Positions 1-8,235 of a DNA stretch of 53,102 nucleotides are shown one piece after another. The position numbers and the translations under genes are program-made. Each line of letters opens with the position of its first letter. The first letter of the stretch is position 1. Source of the DNA: an uncultured Mycolicibacterium sp. (GTDB taxonomy: Bacteria; Actinomycetota; Actinomycetes; Mycobacteriales; Mycobacteriaceae); NCBI RefSeq assembly GCF_937941905.1, contig NZ_CALDGS010000156.1, positions 1-53,102 on the forward strand, written 5' to 3'. The notes under the pieces were generated by a model, which had not been told where the DNA came from, made no database searches, and saw nothing but the letters and a program-made list of their open reading frames with translations.

Positions 1-85
1 CGGCGCGAAGGCCGGCGCCGGCGCGAAGGCCGCGGCCGGCAAGGCCGGTGGTGACGCCGGCTCGAATTCGAGCGACTCCGAATAA
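1..85 (+). CDS. 3' end of an upstream GjpA-like protein (partial)
   Basis: The frame starting at base 2 encodes a low-complexity Gly/Ala/Lys tail ending in GSNSSDSE and a TAA at 83-85. The end resembles the Asp/Ser-rich end of the GjpA-like protein encoded at 1607-2881 (which ends DNAGSDS). It lies on the same strand just ahead of two GjpA-like genes, so it is probably the C terminus of a third member of the same tandem family. Only 27 residues are visible, so the family assignment is an inference from position and tail style. Confidence 0.55.
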   Translation, partial: GAKAGAGAKAAAGKAGGDAGSNSSDSE

Positions 86-93
86 CCCGCCCC

Positions 94-137
94 CGAGGCC
101 CCGGTTCCGGCGAACGGTCGCCGGCACCGGGGCCTCG
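94..137 (+). terminator. Hairpin terminator after the partial gene
   Basis: A stem-loop has a 12-bp perfect outer stem (94-105 with 126-137), one mismatch, then a 6-bp inner stem (107-112 with 119-124). It begins nine bases after the stop codon. There is no U-tract, as is usual for mycobacterial terminators. Confidence 0.6.
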
Positions 138-173
138 CGCTGTCCAGCGATTCCCCACCTGAATTTCCGCTCA

Positions 174-182
174 GGTAAATTT
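174..182 (+). promoter_or_regulatory. Candidate -10 region of the first complete GjpA-like gene
   Basis: GGTAAATTT lies 48 bases before the GTG start at 224 (measured from the TAAATT hexamer). A near-identical GGTAAATAT sits 45 bases before the next GjpA-like gene. Each is preceded by a CTGA..TT..GC stretch. Shared sequence at a shared distance supports a promoter -10 element; no convincing -35 was seen. Confidence 0.45.
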
Positions 183-223
183 CGCGCCGGTCCCGTTGAA
201 CCACAACCGATGTGAGGAGCGAC

Positions 224-1351
224 GTGCAGACCATTGCGAAGTCCCGCCTGGCCACCGGTGTCGCCCTGGCCGGCGCCGCCGCCGTGGCATTCGGCCCCGT
301 CACCCCCCTGCCCGACCGGCCGCAGCCGGTGCCGGTGGTGACCCGGGCGATCCAGCCGGTCGTCAACCCGGTCGACTACTACGCCGAGGTCATCGAACGG
401 GCGGCCGCCAACATCGGCACCATGATCGAGGTGTTCGCCGAGCACCCGACGCCGATCCTCACCCAGGTCGCCGCGAACCAGATCGCCTTCGCCACCGAGT
501 TCTTCGCGATCGTGGCCGACTCGGCGCGCACCGTCGCCGAGGGGCTGACCGGGTATCTGCCGGACCAGCTCGCCCGTGCGCTGCACCGGCTCGGCGGCGG
601 CGACGTCGCGGGGTTCGTCGAGGCCTTGCTGGAGATCCCGTTGGAATTCGCGCTGCCGCTGGGTTATCCGCTCGTCGCGGCACTGGGCTGGCCGATCCAG
701 GTGGTGGACAACATCGCCAACGTCGTCGATCAGGTGCTGGTCGGTGCCGTGGTCGGGGCCGGGCTGGCGCTGGCCGGCCCGGTGTTGTCCACGCTCGGCG
801 CAGCCGGTGTGGCGGTGCAGCAGGTGCTCGACGCGGCCGGCGCCGGTGACCCGGTCGAGGTGGTCAACGCGATCGTCAACGCTCCGGCGACGGTGGTCGA
901 CGGGCTGCTCAACGGCGGCTACGGCCCGAAGGTCTTCGGCCTGCTGCCGCTGCCCGGTCTCCTGACCGCGCGCCCCGTCGGTCCGGGCCCGGTGGCGCTC
1001 GGGCTGTGGCTGCGCCGTGACGTCGCACGGGCCATCGGCGCCGACATCGACGCCGACATCGACCGGACACTCACCGAACCGCCGCCGACCGCAAGGCCGT
1101 CCGACGCTCCGCCTCCTGCACCGCACACCACCCACCGGACGTCCCTGCGAGAAACGACGGAACCGCCGGGCACCGACGACACCGTCGAAGACGAAGCTCG
1201 CCACCGCTCCGGTCGGCCACGCAACGGGCACCCGTCCGTCACGCAGGCCCCCGACCGAGCCGGCACCGCCACGACACCCCGCCGCACACTGCGCACCGAA
1301 ACCCTGGGCGCCGGTCGGCCCGACAAGGTGCAGCGCGCCGGCAGGTGGTGA
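224..1351 (+). CDS. GjpA-like outer-membrane porin family protein 1
   Basis: Predicted 375-residue envelope protein of the family annotated in mycobacteria as outer membrane porin GjpA (named after a Gordonia porin). Channel activity is family-level knowledge, not shown here. The GTG at 224 is preferred over the in-frame GTG at 212 because GAGGAG lies four bases upstream of it and because the N terminus MQTIAKSRLATG then matches MYHVVKSRLCTG in the next gene. A hydrophobic N-terminal stretch looks like a signal or anchor. Family signatures visible are NPVDYYAEV, PTPILTQVAANQ and, near residue 220, NAPATVVDGLLNGGYGPK. After about residue 265 the protein becomes Arg/Thr/Pro-rich and disordered. 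It is the second member of a tandem array. Confidence 0.75.
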   Translation: MQTIAKSRLATGVALAGAAAVAFGPVTPLPDRPQPVPVVTRAIQPVVNPVDYYAEVIERAAANIGTMIEVFAEHPTPILTQVAANQIAFATEFFAIVADSARTVAEGLTGYLPDQLARALHRLGGGDVAGFVEALLEIPLEFALPLGYPLVAALGWPIQVVDNIANVVDQVLVGAVVGAGLALAGPVLSTLGAAGVAVQQVLDAAGAGDPVEVVNAIVNAPATVVDGLLNGGYGPKVFGLLPLPGLLTARPVGPGPVALGLWLRRDVARAIGADIDADIDRTLTEPPPTARPSDAPPPAPHTTHRTSLRETTEPPGTDDTVEDEARHRSGRPRNGHPSVTQAPDRAGTATTPRRTLRTETLGAGRPDKVQRAGRW

Positions 1352-1559
1352 ACCGCGGACCCGGGGTGGCCGGCCGCATCTACTTGATTGTCACCGACAT
1401 CGCAAAGCGTCGGTGGATGCCGGGCCACCTCGTCGCGTCCCGGAACATCAGACCAAATCCCAGTTTGCGAAAGGGATCACGGGTCGTGCAACCGAACCGG
1501 TGGCGCGTCGGCACCGTCGGACTCGGTTCCCAGTCGCGCTCACAGCTAACTGACTTTGC

Positions 1560-1568
1560 GGTAAATAT
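1560..1568 (+). promoter_or_regulatory. Candidate -10 region of the second complete GjpA-like gene
   Basis: GGTAAATAT sits at almost the same distance from its start codon as the related motif at 174-182. The whole 1352-1606 gap holds no plausible gene, and this is its most AT-rich part. Assignment is by comparison of the two upstream regions. Confidence 0.45.
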
Positions 1569-1606
1569 AGAGCCGGTACGAGTCACACGACCCAACAAGG
1601 AGTGGC

Positions 1607-2881
1607 ATGTATCACGTCGTGAAATCGCGTCTTTGCACCGGTGTGGCGATGCTCGGCGCGGGAGCAATCGCGTTCGCCCCGACGGCGACCCCGCTCCCCG
1701 AGATCACTGCGCCGGCCTTTTCGACGCAGGCGGTCGACCTGACCGCCAACCCGGGGCAGTTCTACTCCGAAGTGATCTCTCGCGCCCTGGCAAACGTCGA
1801 ACAGTTGGCCGACATCCTGCTGGTGTCGCCCGCTCCGATCCTCGAGCAGGTCATAGCCAACCAACTGCCGAACATTCGCAACCTCGTCGACACCCTGGGG
1901 TCGGCAGCCACCTTGCTCACCCACGGCCTGTTCATCGACACCCCGGCGAAGCTCCAGGAGGCGGTCGCACACCTGACGGCCGGGAACGTCGAGGGCTTCG
2001 TCAACACCATCATCGACATTCCGGTGTCGCTCGGCATGCCGTTGATCGGACTGCTCAACGCCATCGCAGTCCCGGCGGTGCAGGCGCTGACCAATCTCGG
2101 CACGGTGGTCCGCGAGATACTGCCCGTCGTCAATCTGTTGCTGCCCGTGGCGATCTTCGGACCACCGGTCAGCGCGCTCGGCTCCATCGGGACAGCACTG
2201 CAGAACGTGCTCGACGCGTTCGCCACCGGCCATCCGGGCGCGGTGATCGATGCGGTGCTCAACGCACCCGCCACGCTGATCGACGGTCTGCTCAACGGCG
2301 GTTACGGCCCGAAGCTCGCCGGCCTCCTCGACGCACCGGGGCTCCTTTCACCCGCCGGACCGCTCGCCGCATTGTTGAACATCCGTAACGCGATCGCCGC
2401 GGCCCTCGGTTGGCAGCCCACCGTCGCCAACGCCACGGTGGCGGCGCAGATCACCGAATTCGGGTCGACCACCGTCGATCCGGTCGTCGGCGAGAGCGCC
2501 CGGACCGCCGATGTGCCGCCCTCGCCGGTGGTCGGCGACGTCGCTCCCACAACGGACCCGGCCCCCACCGGGACCGGACCGGCGGACGAGGATGCCGTCG
2601 GGCCGGTGGTCGACGGCGAGGACGAGCCGAGTTCACCGTCCGGCTCCGACGCCGACAGATCGCGGAACGCCCCGTCGCCCTCCGACGGGGTCGAGGAGGT
2701 CTCCAGCCCCGAGGACGAGCCCGATTCGGTGAACGACGCCGGTGACAAAGCGCCGGTTGCGGACACCACGCCCCGGGTTTCCAAGCGGGACCTGCGATCC
2801 GCGAGTTTCGGTCTGCGGTCGGCCAAGGCCGAACGCGCGTCGGGGCACCCCGACAGCGACAACGCTGGATCGGATTCCTGA
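1607..2881 (+). CDS. GjpA-like outer-membrane porin family protein 2
   Basis: A 424-residue paralogue of the preceding gene. The ATG start is supported by AAGGAG eight bases upstream. It keeps the family landmarks: KSRLCTGVAMLGAGAIAF at the N terminus, NPGQFYSEVISRAL, PAPILEQVIANQLPN, and near residue 225 NAPATLIDGLLNGGYGPKL. The C-terminal 150 residues are very acidic and rich in Ser, Pro, Asp and Glu, unlike the basic tail of its neighbour, so the tails have diverged while the folded part is conserved. It ends in DNAGSDS, like the partial gene at the left edge. Predicted location is the cell envelope. It is probably transcribed from its own promoter and stops at the hairpin at 2943. Confidence 0.8.
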   Translation: MYHVVKSRLCTGVAMLGAGAIAFAPTATPLPEITAPAFSTQAVDLTANPGQFYSEVISRALANVEQLADILLVSPAPILEQVIANQLPNIRNLVDTLGSAATLLTHGLFIDTPAKLQEAVAHLTAGNVEGFVNTIIDIPVSLGMPLIGLLNAIAVPAVQALTNLGTVVREILPVVNLLLPVAIFGPPVSALGSIGTALQNVLDAFATGHPGAVIDAVLNAPATLIDGLLNGGYGPKLAGLLDAPGLLSPAGPLAALLNIRNAIAAALGWQPTVANATVAAQITEFGSTTVDPVVGESARTADVPPSPVVGDVAPTTDPAPTGTGPADEDAVGPVVDGEDEPSSPSGSDADRSRNAPSPSDGVEEVSSPEDEPDSVNDAGDKAPVADTTPRVSKRDLRSASFGLRSAKAERASGHPDSDNAGSDS

Positions 2882-2942
2882 TCGGTCACCGGTGACCGGA
2901 CGCGCGGCAAACCACCGCGGCGGCGTCGGCTCACCGGCATCG

Positions 2943-2979
2943 ACGGCCCTGTCTCCGGCCCATCCGGAGACAGGGCCGT
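2943..2979 (+). terminator. Strong hairpin between the GjpA-like array and lpqW
   Basis: A perfect 16-bp stem (2943-2958 with 2964-2979) closes a 5-base loop. It lies between two convergent genes (GjpA-like 2 on plus, lpqW on minus) and could terminate both. Confidence 0.8.
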
Positions 2980-3035
2980 TCCTACCGCGGCGATGTCGCG
3001 CGGATCGTCGAGACCCTGCGGCACATCCCGGCCGG

Positions 3036-4940
3036 CTAGGGCACCTTCCGCCAGATCCCGGCGTCGCCGACGATGCCCACCGGCACCGCACCGGTCAGGC
3101 TGACGTTGCGCACGCTGGGCCCGGCGGCCACGATCGTCGTGTCCTGCACGATCGGCAGCACCGTGGCCATCGCCCACAGCCGGGGTTCGACCGCGGCGAT
3201 CACCTCGTCGATGTCCTGCCGGCCCTGCAGCGCGGCGTCGATGCGGGGCTGAATCTCGGGATCGCAGATGCCGGTGATGTTGCTCGGCGCCTGCACCAGC
3301 GCCCCGTTGTCGGGAGCGGGCGTGGCCGGGGTCGTGGTGGTCGCCGACGGGCTGGGACCCGGCCGGGCCGAGGTGGACGCCGGTGTGGGCGGCGCCGTGC
3401 CGGGGGTGCCGGTCGGGCCGTCCGGTTGCGGTACGTCCGGTTCCGGGACGGCGGCCGGGTCGGTGACCACCTCGGTGGCCTGCAGGGCCGGGCAGCCGAA
3501 CCGGGACGCCAGCGCGGTGGCCAGGTCTCCCCCGGCGTGCCGCCAGCCGACGACGGCGTGCACCCGGCCCTCCGGCAGCGCCTCGCCGTAGAGCGCGACC
3601 GGGTCCAGGGCCAGCACCGACGCCTCGATCCCGACGCTGCGCAGCTGATCGGCGGCGGTGTTGGCGACCGCGACCGAGGTCGGATCGTTGGCGGCGGCAC
3701 CGAGCACCAGCGTCAGCGGCAGCCCGTCCTTGACGATGCGCGGCCGCTGCGGCGGCGGTGGGGCACCCGGCGGGCCGGGTGGCGGGGTGGGCGCCTCCTC
3801 GAGCTCGTAGCCGGCCTCGGCGAGCAGCTCCAGCGCGGCGTCGCGCGACATGGCCGGCGGCGCGGTGGGCACGTAGCCGGGATCCGACGGCGAGCGCACC
3901 TGCGCCTGGGCCAGGGTGACGGTGTTGTCGTCGCCGGCGCCGACCGCGGCGAGCAGGTCCACGTCCAACAGCGCCAGCACCGCCTTGCGCACCCGCACGT
4001 CGGCGAGTTCGGGCTGGTTGGCGCGCAGCGTCAGCTGCAGCACCCGCGGGGTGACGATCCGCGCGGTGCGCACGTCGGGGATGGCCGACAGCTGCGCGAA
4101 CGCGGCCGCCCCGCCGTGCACCTGGGCGACCTGGGTGTCGCCGTTGCGGATCGAGTCGGCCAGCGCGGCGGTGGCCCCGCCGCGGCGGAACAGCAGCAGG
4201 TCCGGGGTGGCCGGGGTGTCCCAGTAGCGGTCGTTGCGGGCCAGCACGATCTCGTCGCGCTGCGGGTCGATGCTCTCCACCCGGAACTGCCCGCCGGTCA
4301 CCGGCAGCGCCCGGGCCAGCCCGGCCCCGAATCCGCCGGGGATGTCCTTGACGATGTGGGCGGGCAGGATGTTGTTGAACAGCTCCCGCCACGCCGGGTA
4401 CGGCTGGGCGAACGTCACCACCACCTGCTTGCCGCCCTCCAGCGACTGCACTCCGGTGATCAGGTCGTAGCCCGCGGGGTCGACCACGCCGGGGTGGCTG
4501 ACCATCTGCCGCCACAGGTACCAGAAGTCGTCGGCGCCGATCGGGGCGTTGTCGGTCCACTGCGCCTCCGGCCGGATCCGGTAGGTGACGGTGAACGGGT
4601 CCTCGTCGGTCACCTCGGCCGACTCCAGCAGCGTGGTGTCGAGCTCCCAGCGCGAGCCGGTGGGCGACGCCGTGTCCGGCACCGGCCGGAAGGAGCTGGG
4701 CAGCACCAGCGCTGCGACCGCGGCGTTGACCGGCGACTGGTCGGACACCAGGTGCGGGTTGAAGCCCGGCCCGATCGAGTCGATGGCCATGATGATCTGC
4801 ATCACCCGGGGCTGCGGCGGGGCCGGCCGCTGGGCGGTCTCGGTGCTCTGCGGCGCCGGCGGCGGGCTCACCGTGCAGCCCCCCACCAGCATCGTCAGGG
4901 CCGACAGGGCGGCGACGATGCGGGCGGGCGTGGCTGGCAC
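3036..4940 (-). CDS. lpqW: LpqW, substrate-binding-like lipoprotein of PIM/LAM synthesis
   Basis: A 634-residue lipoprotein with the fold of peptide ABC-transporter substrate-binding proteins; M. tuberculosis LpqW (Rv1166) is about 635 residues. In mycobacteria LpqW controls flux of mannolipids between polar PIMs and LM/LAM rather than importing peptides (published M. smegmatis work). With GTG at 4940 the signal peptide ends in the lipobox LVGGC, acylated Cys22. SBP family 5 features follow (VTYRIRPEAQWTDNAPIGADD, YDLITGVQSLEGG). A Pro/Thr-rich low-complexity insert lies at about residues 470-540. It follows typA with a 100-bp gap, the same order as Rv1165-Rv1166. The pimE gene, whose mutation suppresses lpqW loss in M. 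smegmatis, lies 4 kb away. Confidence 0.92.
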   Translation of the reverse strand: MPATPARIVAALSALTMLVGGCTVSPPPAPQSTETAQRPAPPQPRVMQIIMAIDSIGPGFNPHLVSDQSPVNAAVAALVLPSSFRPVPDTASPTGSRWELDTTLLESAEVTDEDPFTVTYRIRPEAQWTDNAPIGADDFWYLWRQMVSHPGVVDPAGYDLITGVQSLEGGKQVVVTFAQPYPAWRELFNNILPAHIVKDIPGGFGAGLARALPVTGGQFRVESIDPQRDEIVLARNDRYWDTPATPDLLLFRRGGATAALADSIRNGDTQVAQVHGGAAAFAQLSAIPDVRTARIVTPRVLQLTLRANQPELADVRVRKAVLALLDVDLLAAVGAGDDNTVTLAQAQVRSPSDPGYVPTAPPAMSRDAALELLAEAGYELEEAPTPPPGPPGAPPPPQRPRIVKDGLPLTLVLGAAANDPTSVAVANTAADQLRSVGIEASVLALDPVALYGEALPEGRVHAVVGWRHAGGDLATALASRFGCPALQATEVVTDPAAVPEPDVPQPDGPTGTPGTAPPTPASTSARPGPSPSATTTTPATPAPDNGALVQAPSNITGICDPEIQPRIDAALQGRQDIDEVIAAVEPRLWAMATVLPIVQDTTIVAAGPSVRNVSLTGAVPVGIVGDAGIWRKVP

Positions 4941-5040
4941 GCAGTTCAGGGTAGCGACCGCGCCGCGATGTTCCGGTGCACCGAGCCGCCGGGACCGGCG
5001 GCCGTGGCTGCCACGCACTGCACGCACGCTCGGCGGGCCG

Positions 5041-6939
5041 TCACCCGCGTGCCTTGGCCCGCGACCGCGCCCGGGCCCGGGCCGAGGCGCTCAGTTCGAC
5101 CTTGCGCACCCGCACGATCTCCGGGGTGACCTCCACGCACTCGTCGGGGGCGCAGAACTCCATGGCCTGCTCGAGTTCGAGCTTGATCGGCTTGGCCAGC
5201 GTCTCCATCACGTCCGCGGTCGAGGAGCGCATGTTGGTCAGCTTCTTCTCCCGGGTGACGTTGATGTCGAGGTCCTCGGCGCGCGGGTTGATGCCCACCA
5301 CGTGGCCCTCGTAGGTGTCGTCACCGGGTTCGACGAAGAACGTGCCGCGGTCGGCCAGCTGCAGCATGGCGTAGGCGGTGACCTGCCCGGCGCGGTCGGA
5401 GACCAGCGAGCCGGTGTGCCGGGCGCGGATCTCGCCGGCCCAGGGCCGCCAGCCGTCGAACACCGCGTTGGCGATGCCGGTGCCGCGGGTCTCGGTGAGG
5501 AACTCGGTCCGGAAGCCGATCAGCCCGCGGCTGGGGACCGAGAAGTCCATCCGCACCCAGCCGGCCGCGTGGTTGGTCATGTCCTCCATGCGGCCCTTGC
5601 GGGCGGCCATCAGCTGGGTGATGGCGCCGACGTACTCCTCGGGGATGTCGATGGTCAGCATCTCGTAGGGCTCGTGCAGCTTGCCGTCGATGGTCTTGGT
5701 GACCACCTGCGGCTTGCCGACGGTGAGCTCGAAGCCCTCCCGGCGCATGGTCTCCACCAGCACCGCCAGCGCCAGCTCGCCGCGGCCCTGCACCTCCCAG
5801 GCGTCCGGGCGGCCGATGTCGACCAGTCGGATCGAGACGTTGCCGACCAGCTCCTGCTCGAGCCGGTTGCGCACCATCCGGGCGGTGAGCTTGTGGCCGG
5901 GCACCTTGCCGGCCAGCGGGGAGGTGTTGGTGCCGATGGTCACCGAGATGGCGGGTTCGTCGACGGTGATGCGCGGCAACGGGTCCGGGTGCTCGGGGTC
6001 GGCCAGGGTGTCGCCGATCATGATGTCGGCGATGCCGGCCACCGCGACGATGTCGCCGGCCACCGCCTCCTCGGTGGGGCGGCGCTCCACGCCCTCGGTG
6101 ACGAGCAGTTCGGTGATCCGGGCGCCGGCCACCACCGGCTCGCCGTCGATCTCGCGCAGCCAGGCCACCTGCTGCCCCTTGCGCAGCCGGCCGTTGTGGA
6201 TCCGCACCAGCGCCAGCCGGCCCAGGAACGCCGAGGCGTCGAGGTTGGTCACCAGGGCTTGCAGCGGTGCCTCGGGATCGCCGGACGGCGGCGGGATGTG
6301 CTCGAGCAGCGCCGCGAACAACGGGTCGAGGTTGTCGCCGTCGGGCACCTGGCCGTCGGCGGGCCGGACGGTGGAGGCCACCCCGGCGCGCCCGGAGGCG
6401 TACAGCGTCGGCAGGTCCAGCGCCCGCTCGGCCGCGGCCTGGGCCTCCTCGTCGAGGTCGGCGGCGACGTCGAGCAGCAGGTCGTGGCTCTCCTCGACCA
6501 CCTCGGCGATGCGGGCGTCGGGCCGGTCGGTCTTGTTCACCACCAGCAGCACCGGCAGGTGCGCGGCCAGCGCCTTGCGCAGCACGAACCGGGTCTGCGG
6601 CAGCGGCCCCTCGGAGGCGTCGACGAGCAGCAGCACCCCGTCGACCATCGACAGGGCGCGCTCCACCTCGCCGCCGAAGTCGGCGTGGCCGGGGGTGTCG
6701 ACGACGTTGATGATCGTCACCGAGCCGTCCGGGTGGTGGCGGTGCACCGCGGTGTTCTTGGCCAGGATCGTGATGCCCTTCTCGCGCTCGAGGTCGCCGG
6801 AGTCCATCACCCGCTCGACGACCTCACCGCGCTCCTGCAGCGCCCCGGACTGCCGCAGCATGGCGTCGACCAGGGTGGTCTTGCCGTGGTCGACGTGCGC
6901 GACGATCGCTACGTTTCGGAAATCCGGGCGAGAAAGCAC
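5041..6939 (-). CDS. typA: TypA/BipA translational GTPase
   Basis: A 632-residue ribosome-associated GTPase of the EF-G/LepA class involved in stress adaptation and ribosome assembly. With the GTG start at 6939, G1 is AHVDHGKT (14-21), switch I EREKGITI (51-58), G3 DTPGH (81-85) and G4 NKTD (135-138). The C terminus has the TypA signature GRGELALAVLVETMRREGFE followed by the TypA-specific domain. Length fits the family. Its basic tail is rich in Ala-Arg. The start codon is 72 bp from the divergently transcribed small gene at 7012, and lpqW lies downstream on the same strand. Confidence 0.96.
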   Translation of the reverse strand: MLSRPDFRNVAIVAHVDHGKTTLVDAMLRQSGALQERGEVVERVMDSGDLEREKGITILAKNTAVHRHHPDGSVTIINVVDTPGHADFGGEVERALSMVDGVLLLVDASEGPLPQTRFVLRKALAAHLPVLLVVNKTDRPDARIAEVVEESHDLLLDVAADLDEEAQAAAERALDLPTLYASGRAGVASTVRPADGQVPDGDNLDPLFAALLEHIPPPSGDPEAPLQALVTNLDASAFLGRLALVRIHNGRLRKGQQVAWLREIDGEPVVAGARITELLVTEGVERRPTEEAVAGDIVAVAGIADIMIGDTLADPEHPDPLPRITVDEPAISVTIGTNTSPLAGKVPGHKLTARMVRNRLEQELVGNVSIRLVDIGRPDAWEVQGRGELALAVLVETMRREGFELTVGKPQVVTKTIDGKLHEPYEMLTIDIPEEYVGAITQLMAARKGRMEDMTNHAAGWVRMDFSVPSRGLIGFRTEFLTETRGTGIANAVFDGWRPWAGEIRARHTGSLVSDRAGQVTAYAMLQLADRGTFFVEPGDDTYEGHVVGINPRAEDLDINVTREKKLTNMRSSTADVMETLAKPIKLELEQAMEFCAPDECVEVTPEIVRVRKVELSASARARARSRAKARG

Positions 6940-7011
6940 GCCGGACAGTCTGGCAGTCTGGGTGGCCGATCGCGAAACCGAAGAGAAGCAGAAGGACCCC
7001 GCGGACCGAAG

Positions 7012-7179
7012 GTGAAGAGCAGCAAGCTGGCCAAGCTGAAGCCCAAGAAGAAGTGCTGCCGCAGCGACCCGCGCTGCAAACGCTGCCCGGTGGTCGTGTC
7101 CAAGGTGCGGAAGGCGCACGTCAGCGGCCTGCGCGGGAAGAAGTTGAAGAAGGTCTTCACCCGGGCCCGCAAGTCCTGA
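7012..7179 (+). CDS. Small lysine-rich protein with a Cys cluster (55 aa)
   Basis: Fifty-five residues from GTG 7012 to TGA 7179, divergent from typA. The protein is strongly basic (about a third Lys/Arg) with four cysteines in a CC-x5-C-x2-C arrangement (KKCCRSDPRCKRCPVVV), suggesting a small metal site or nucleic-acid binder. I recall similar proteins as conserved hypotheticals in actinobacteria but cannot name a family. Only a weak GAAGG-like sequence precedes the start. Codon use matches a coding frame and the protein ends with a clear basic tail (FTRARKS), so I consider it real. Confidence 0.7.
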   Translation: MKSSKLAKLKPKKKCCRSDPRCKRCPVVVSKVRKAHVSGLRGKKLKKVFTRARKS

Positions 7180-7260
7180 CCGCTGTGACCGATCTCACAG
7201 AGCGGATACACTTGACAGCGCGTCACCCACCCGTTCCGACGAGGATCGCGGAGGTCCGAG

Positions 7261-7524
7261 ATGGCGGTGTACGAGGTCCTGACGATCGCCCTGATCGTCG
7301 CCCTGGCGACGCTCACGGTCGCCGCGGTCTATCTGGGGTTGCTGACCTGGTTCCGGGCGCTGTACGTGGTCCGGTGCCGGTCCTGCCACCACCTGACCCT
7401 GGCGTCGGCGAACCAGCCGCAGCCGTCCTGCCCGCACTGCCGGCATCCGGTACTGCTGCACCCGCTGTACGCGGTGCGCCACGAGCGCCGGGCACCCTGG
7501 GCCGGTGACCGGCTGCGCTACTGA
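7261..7524 (+). CDS. Small membrane protein with zinc-ribbon motif (87 aa)
   Basis: The N terminus is one hydrophobic helix (about residues 5-32), followed by a short cytosolic domain with two Cys pairs: CRSCHH and CPHCRHP, a CxxC-x17-CxxC zinc ribbon. GGAGG lies a few bases before the ATG. No named family was recognised. The end overlaps the convergent mutT2 gene by 7 bp. Together with the gene at 7012 it occupies the position held by narGHJI in M. tuberculosis. Confidence 0.75.
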   Translation: MAVYEVLTIALIVALATLTVAAVYLGLLTWFRALYVVRCRSCHHLTLASANQPQPSCPHCRHPVLLHPLYAVRHERRAPWAGDRLRY

Positions 7525-7916
7525 CCGTCGGCGGCCAGCAGCCGGGTCAGCTCGCCCAGCCAGGCCCGGTCGGCGGGCACCCACGCCAGCCCGGCCAACT
7601 CGGCGGCGGTGACCCAGCGCAGCGCGTGGTGGTCGTGGGCGTGCAGCTGTCCGCCGCGGCGGTGCACCCGGAACGCCCGCAGCGTCACGGTCGGCGACAG
7701 CGCCACGTCGGGCTCGAGCCGCTCGGCCACCTCGACGTCGATCCCGAGCTCCTCGCGCAGCTCCCGGGCCAGTGCCTGCGCCTCGGTCTCGCCGGGGGCG
7801 ACCTTGCCGCCGGGCAGCTCCCACAGCCCGGCCAGTTCCGGCGGCCGGGTGCGCTGCGCGACCAGCAGCGCCGACCGCTCGATCAGCGCCCCGGCGACCA
7901 CGATCTGCTCTGGCAT
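7518..7916 (-). CDS. mutT2: MutT2, Nudix (8-oxo-)dGTP/CTP pyrophosphatase
   Basis: A 132-residue Nudix hydrolase that cleans the nucleotide pool of damaged or non-canonical triphosphates. The complete Nudix box is seen: G37-x5-E43-x7-R51-E52-L53-x-E55-E56-L57-G58-I59. Length and the neighbours phhB and pimE match M. tuberculosis Rv1160. The ATG start lies 40 bp from the divergent phhB start, so the two probably share a promoter region. Confidence 0.93.
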   Translation of the reverse strand: MPEQIVVAGALIERSALLVAQRTRPPELAGLWELPGGKVAPGETEAQALARELREELGIDVEVAERLEPDVALSPTVTLRAFRVHRRGGQLHAHDHHALRWVTAAELAGLAWVPADRAWLGELTRLLAADGQ

Positions 7917-7956
7917 CGAGCAGACGCTATAGCAGCGTCGGGCGTACCGTCACACC

Positions 7957-8235
7957 ATGGCCGTGTTGAGTGACGCCGAGGTGGACGCCGCGCTGGCCGA
8001 ACTCGACGGGTGGCAGCGCGTCGACGGGGTGCTGCGCCGGTCGGTGCGGTTCCCGTCGTTTCCCGACGGGATCGAGGCGGTGCGCCGGGTGGCCGAGCGC
8101 GCCGAGGCGGCGAACCACCATCCCGACATCGACATCCGTTGGCGGACGGTGACGTTCAGCCTGGTGACGCACTCCGAGGGCGGGATCACCGAGAAGGATC
8201 TGGCGCTGGCGCGCGAGATCGATCGGCTGCTCTAG
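7957..8235 (+). CDS. phhB: Pterin-4a-carbinolamine dehydratase
   Basis: A 92-residue small dehydratase that recycles 4a-hydroxytetrahydropterin. The active-site signature NHHPDIDI is at residues 53-60 and HSEGGIT at 72-78. It corresponds to Rv1159A. Its last 50 bp overlap the 3' end of pimE on the other strand, a longer antisense overlap than elsewhere in this block. Confidence 0.93.
   Translation: MAVLSDAEVDAALAELDGWQRVDGVLRRSVRFPSFPDGIEAVRRVAERAEAANHHPDIDIRWRTVTFSLVTHSEGGITEKDLALAREIDRLL

Noticed and set aside
2302..4560. A 752-codon open frame on the minus strand overlapping lpqW and the GjpA-like gene
   Set aside because: Arg/Pro/Gly-rich, no domain, and it lies out of frame over lpqW, whose product is convincing. 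Typical of high-GC shadow frames.
4585..7179. An 864-codon open frame on the plus strand opposite typA
   Set aside because: Gln/Val/Gly/His-rich shadow of typA codons; only its last 55 residues (from 7012) are accepted as a gene.
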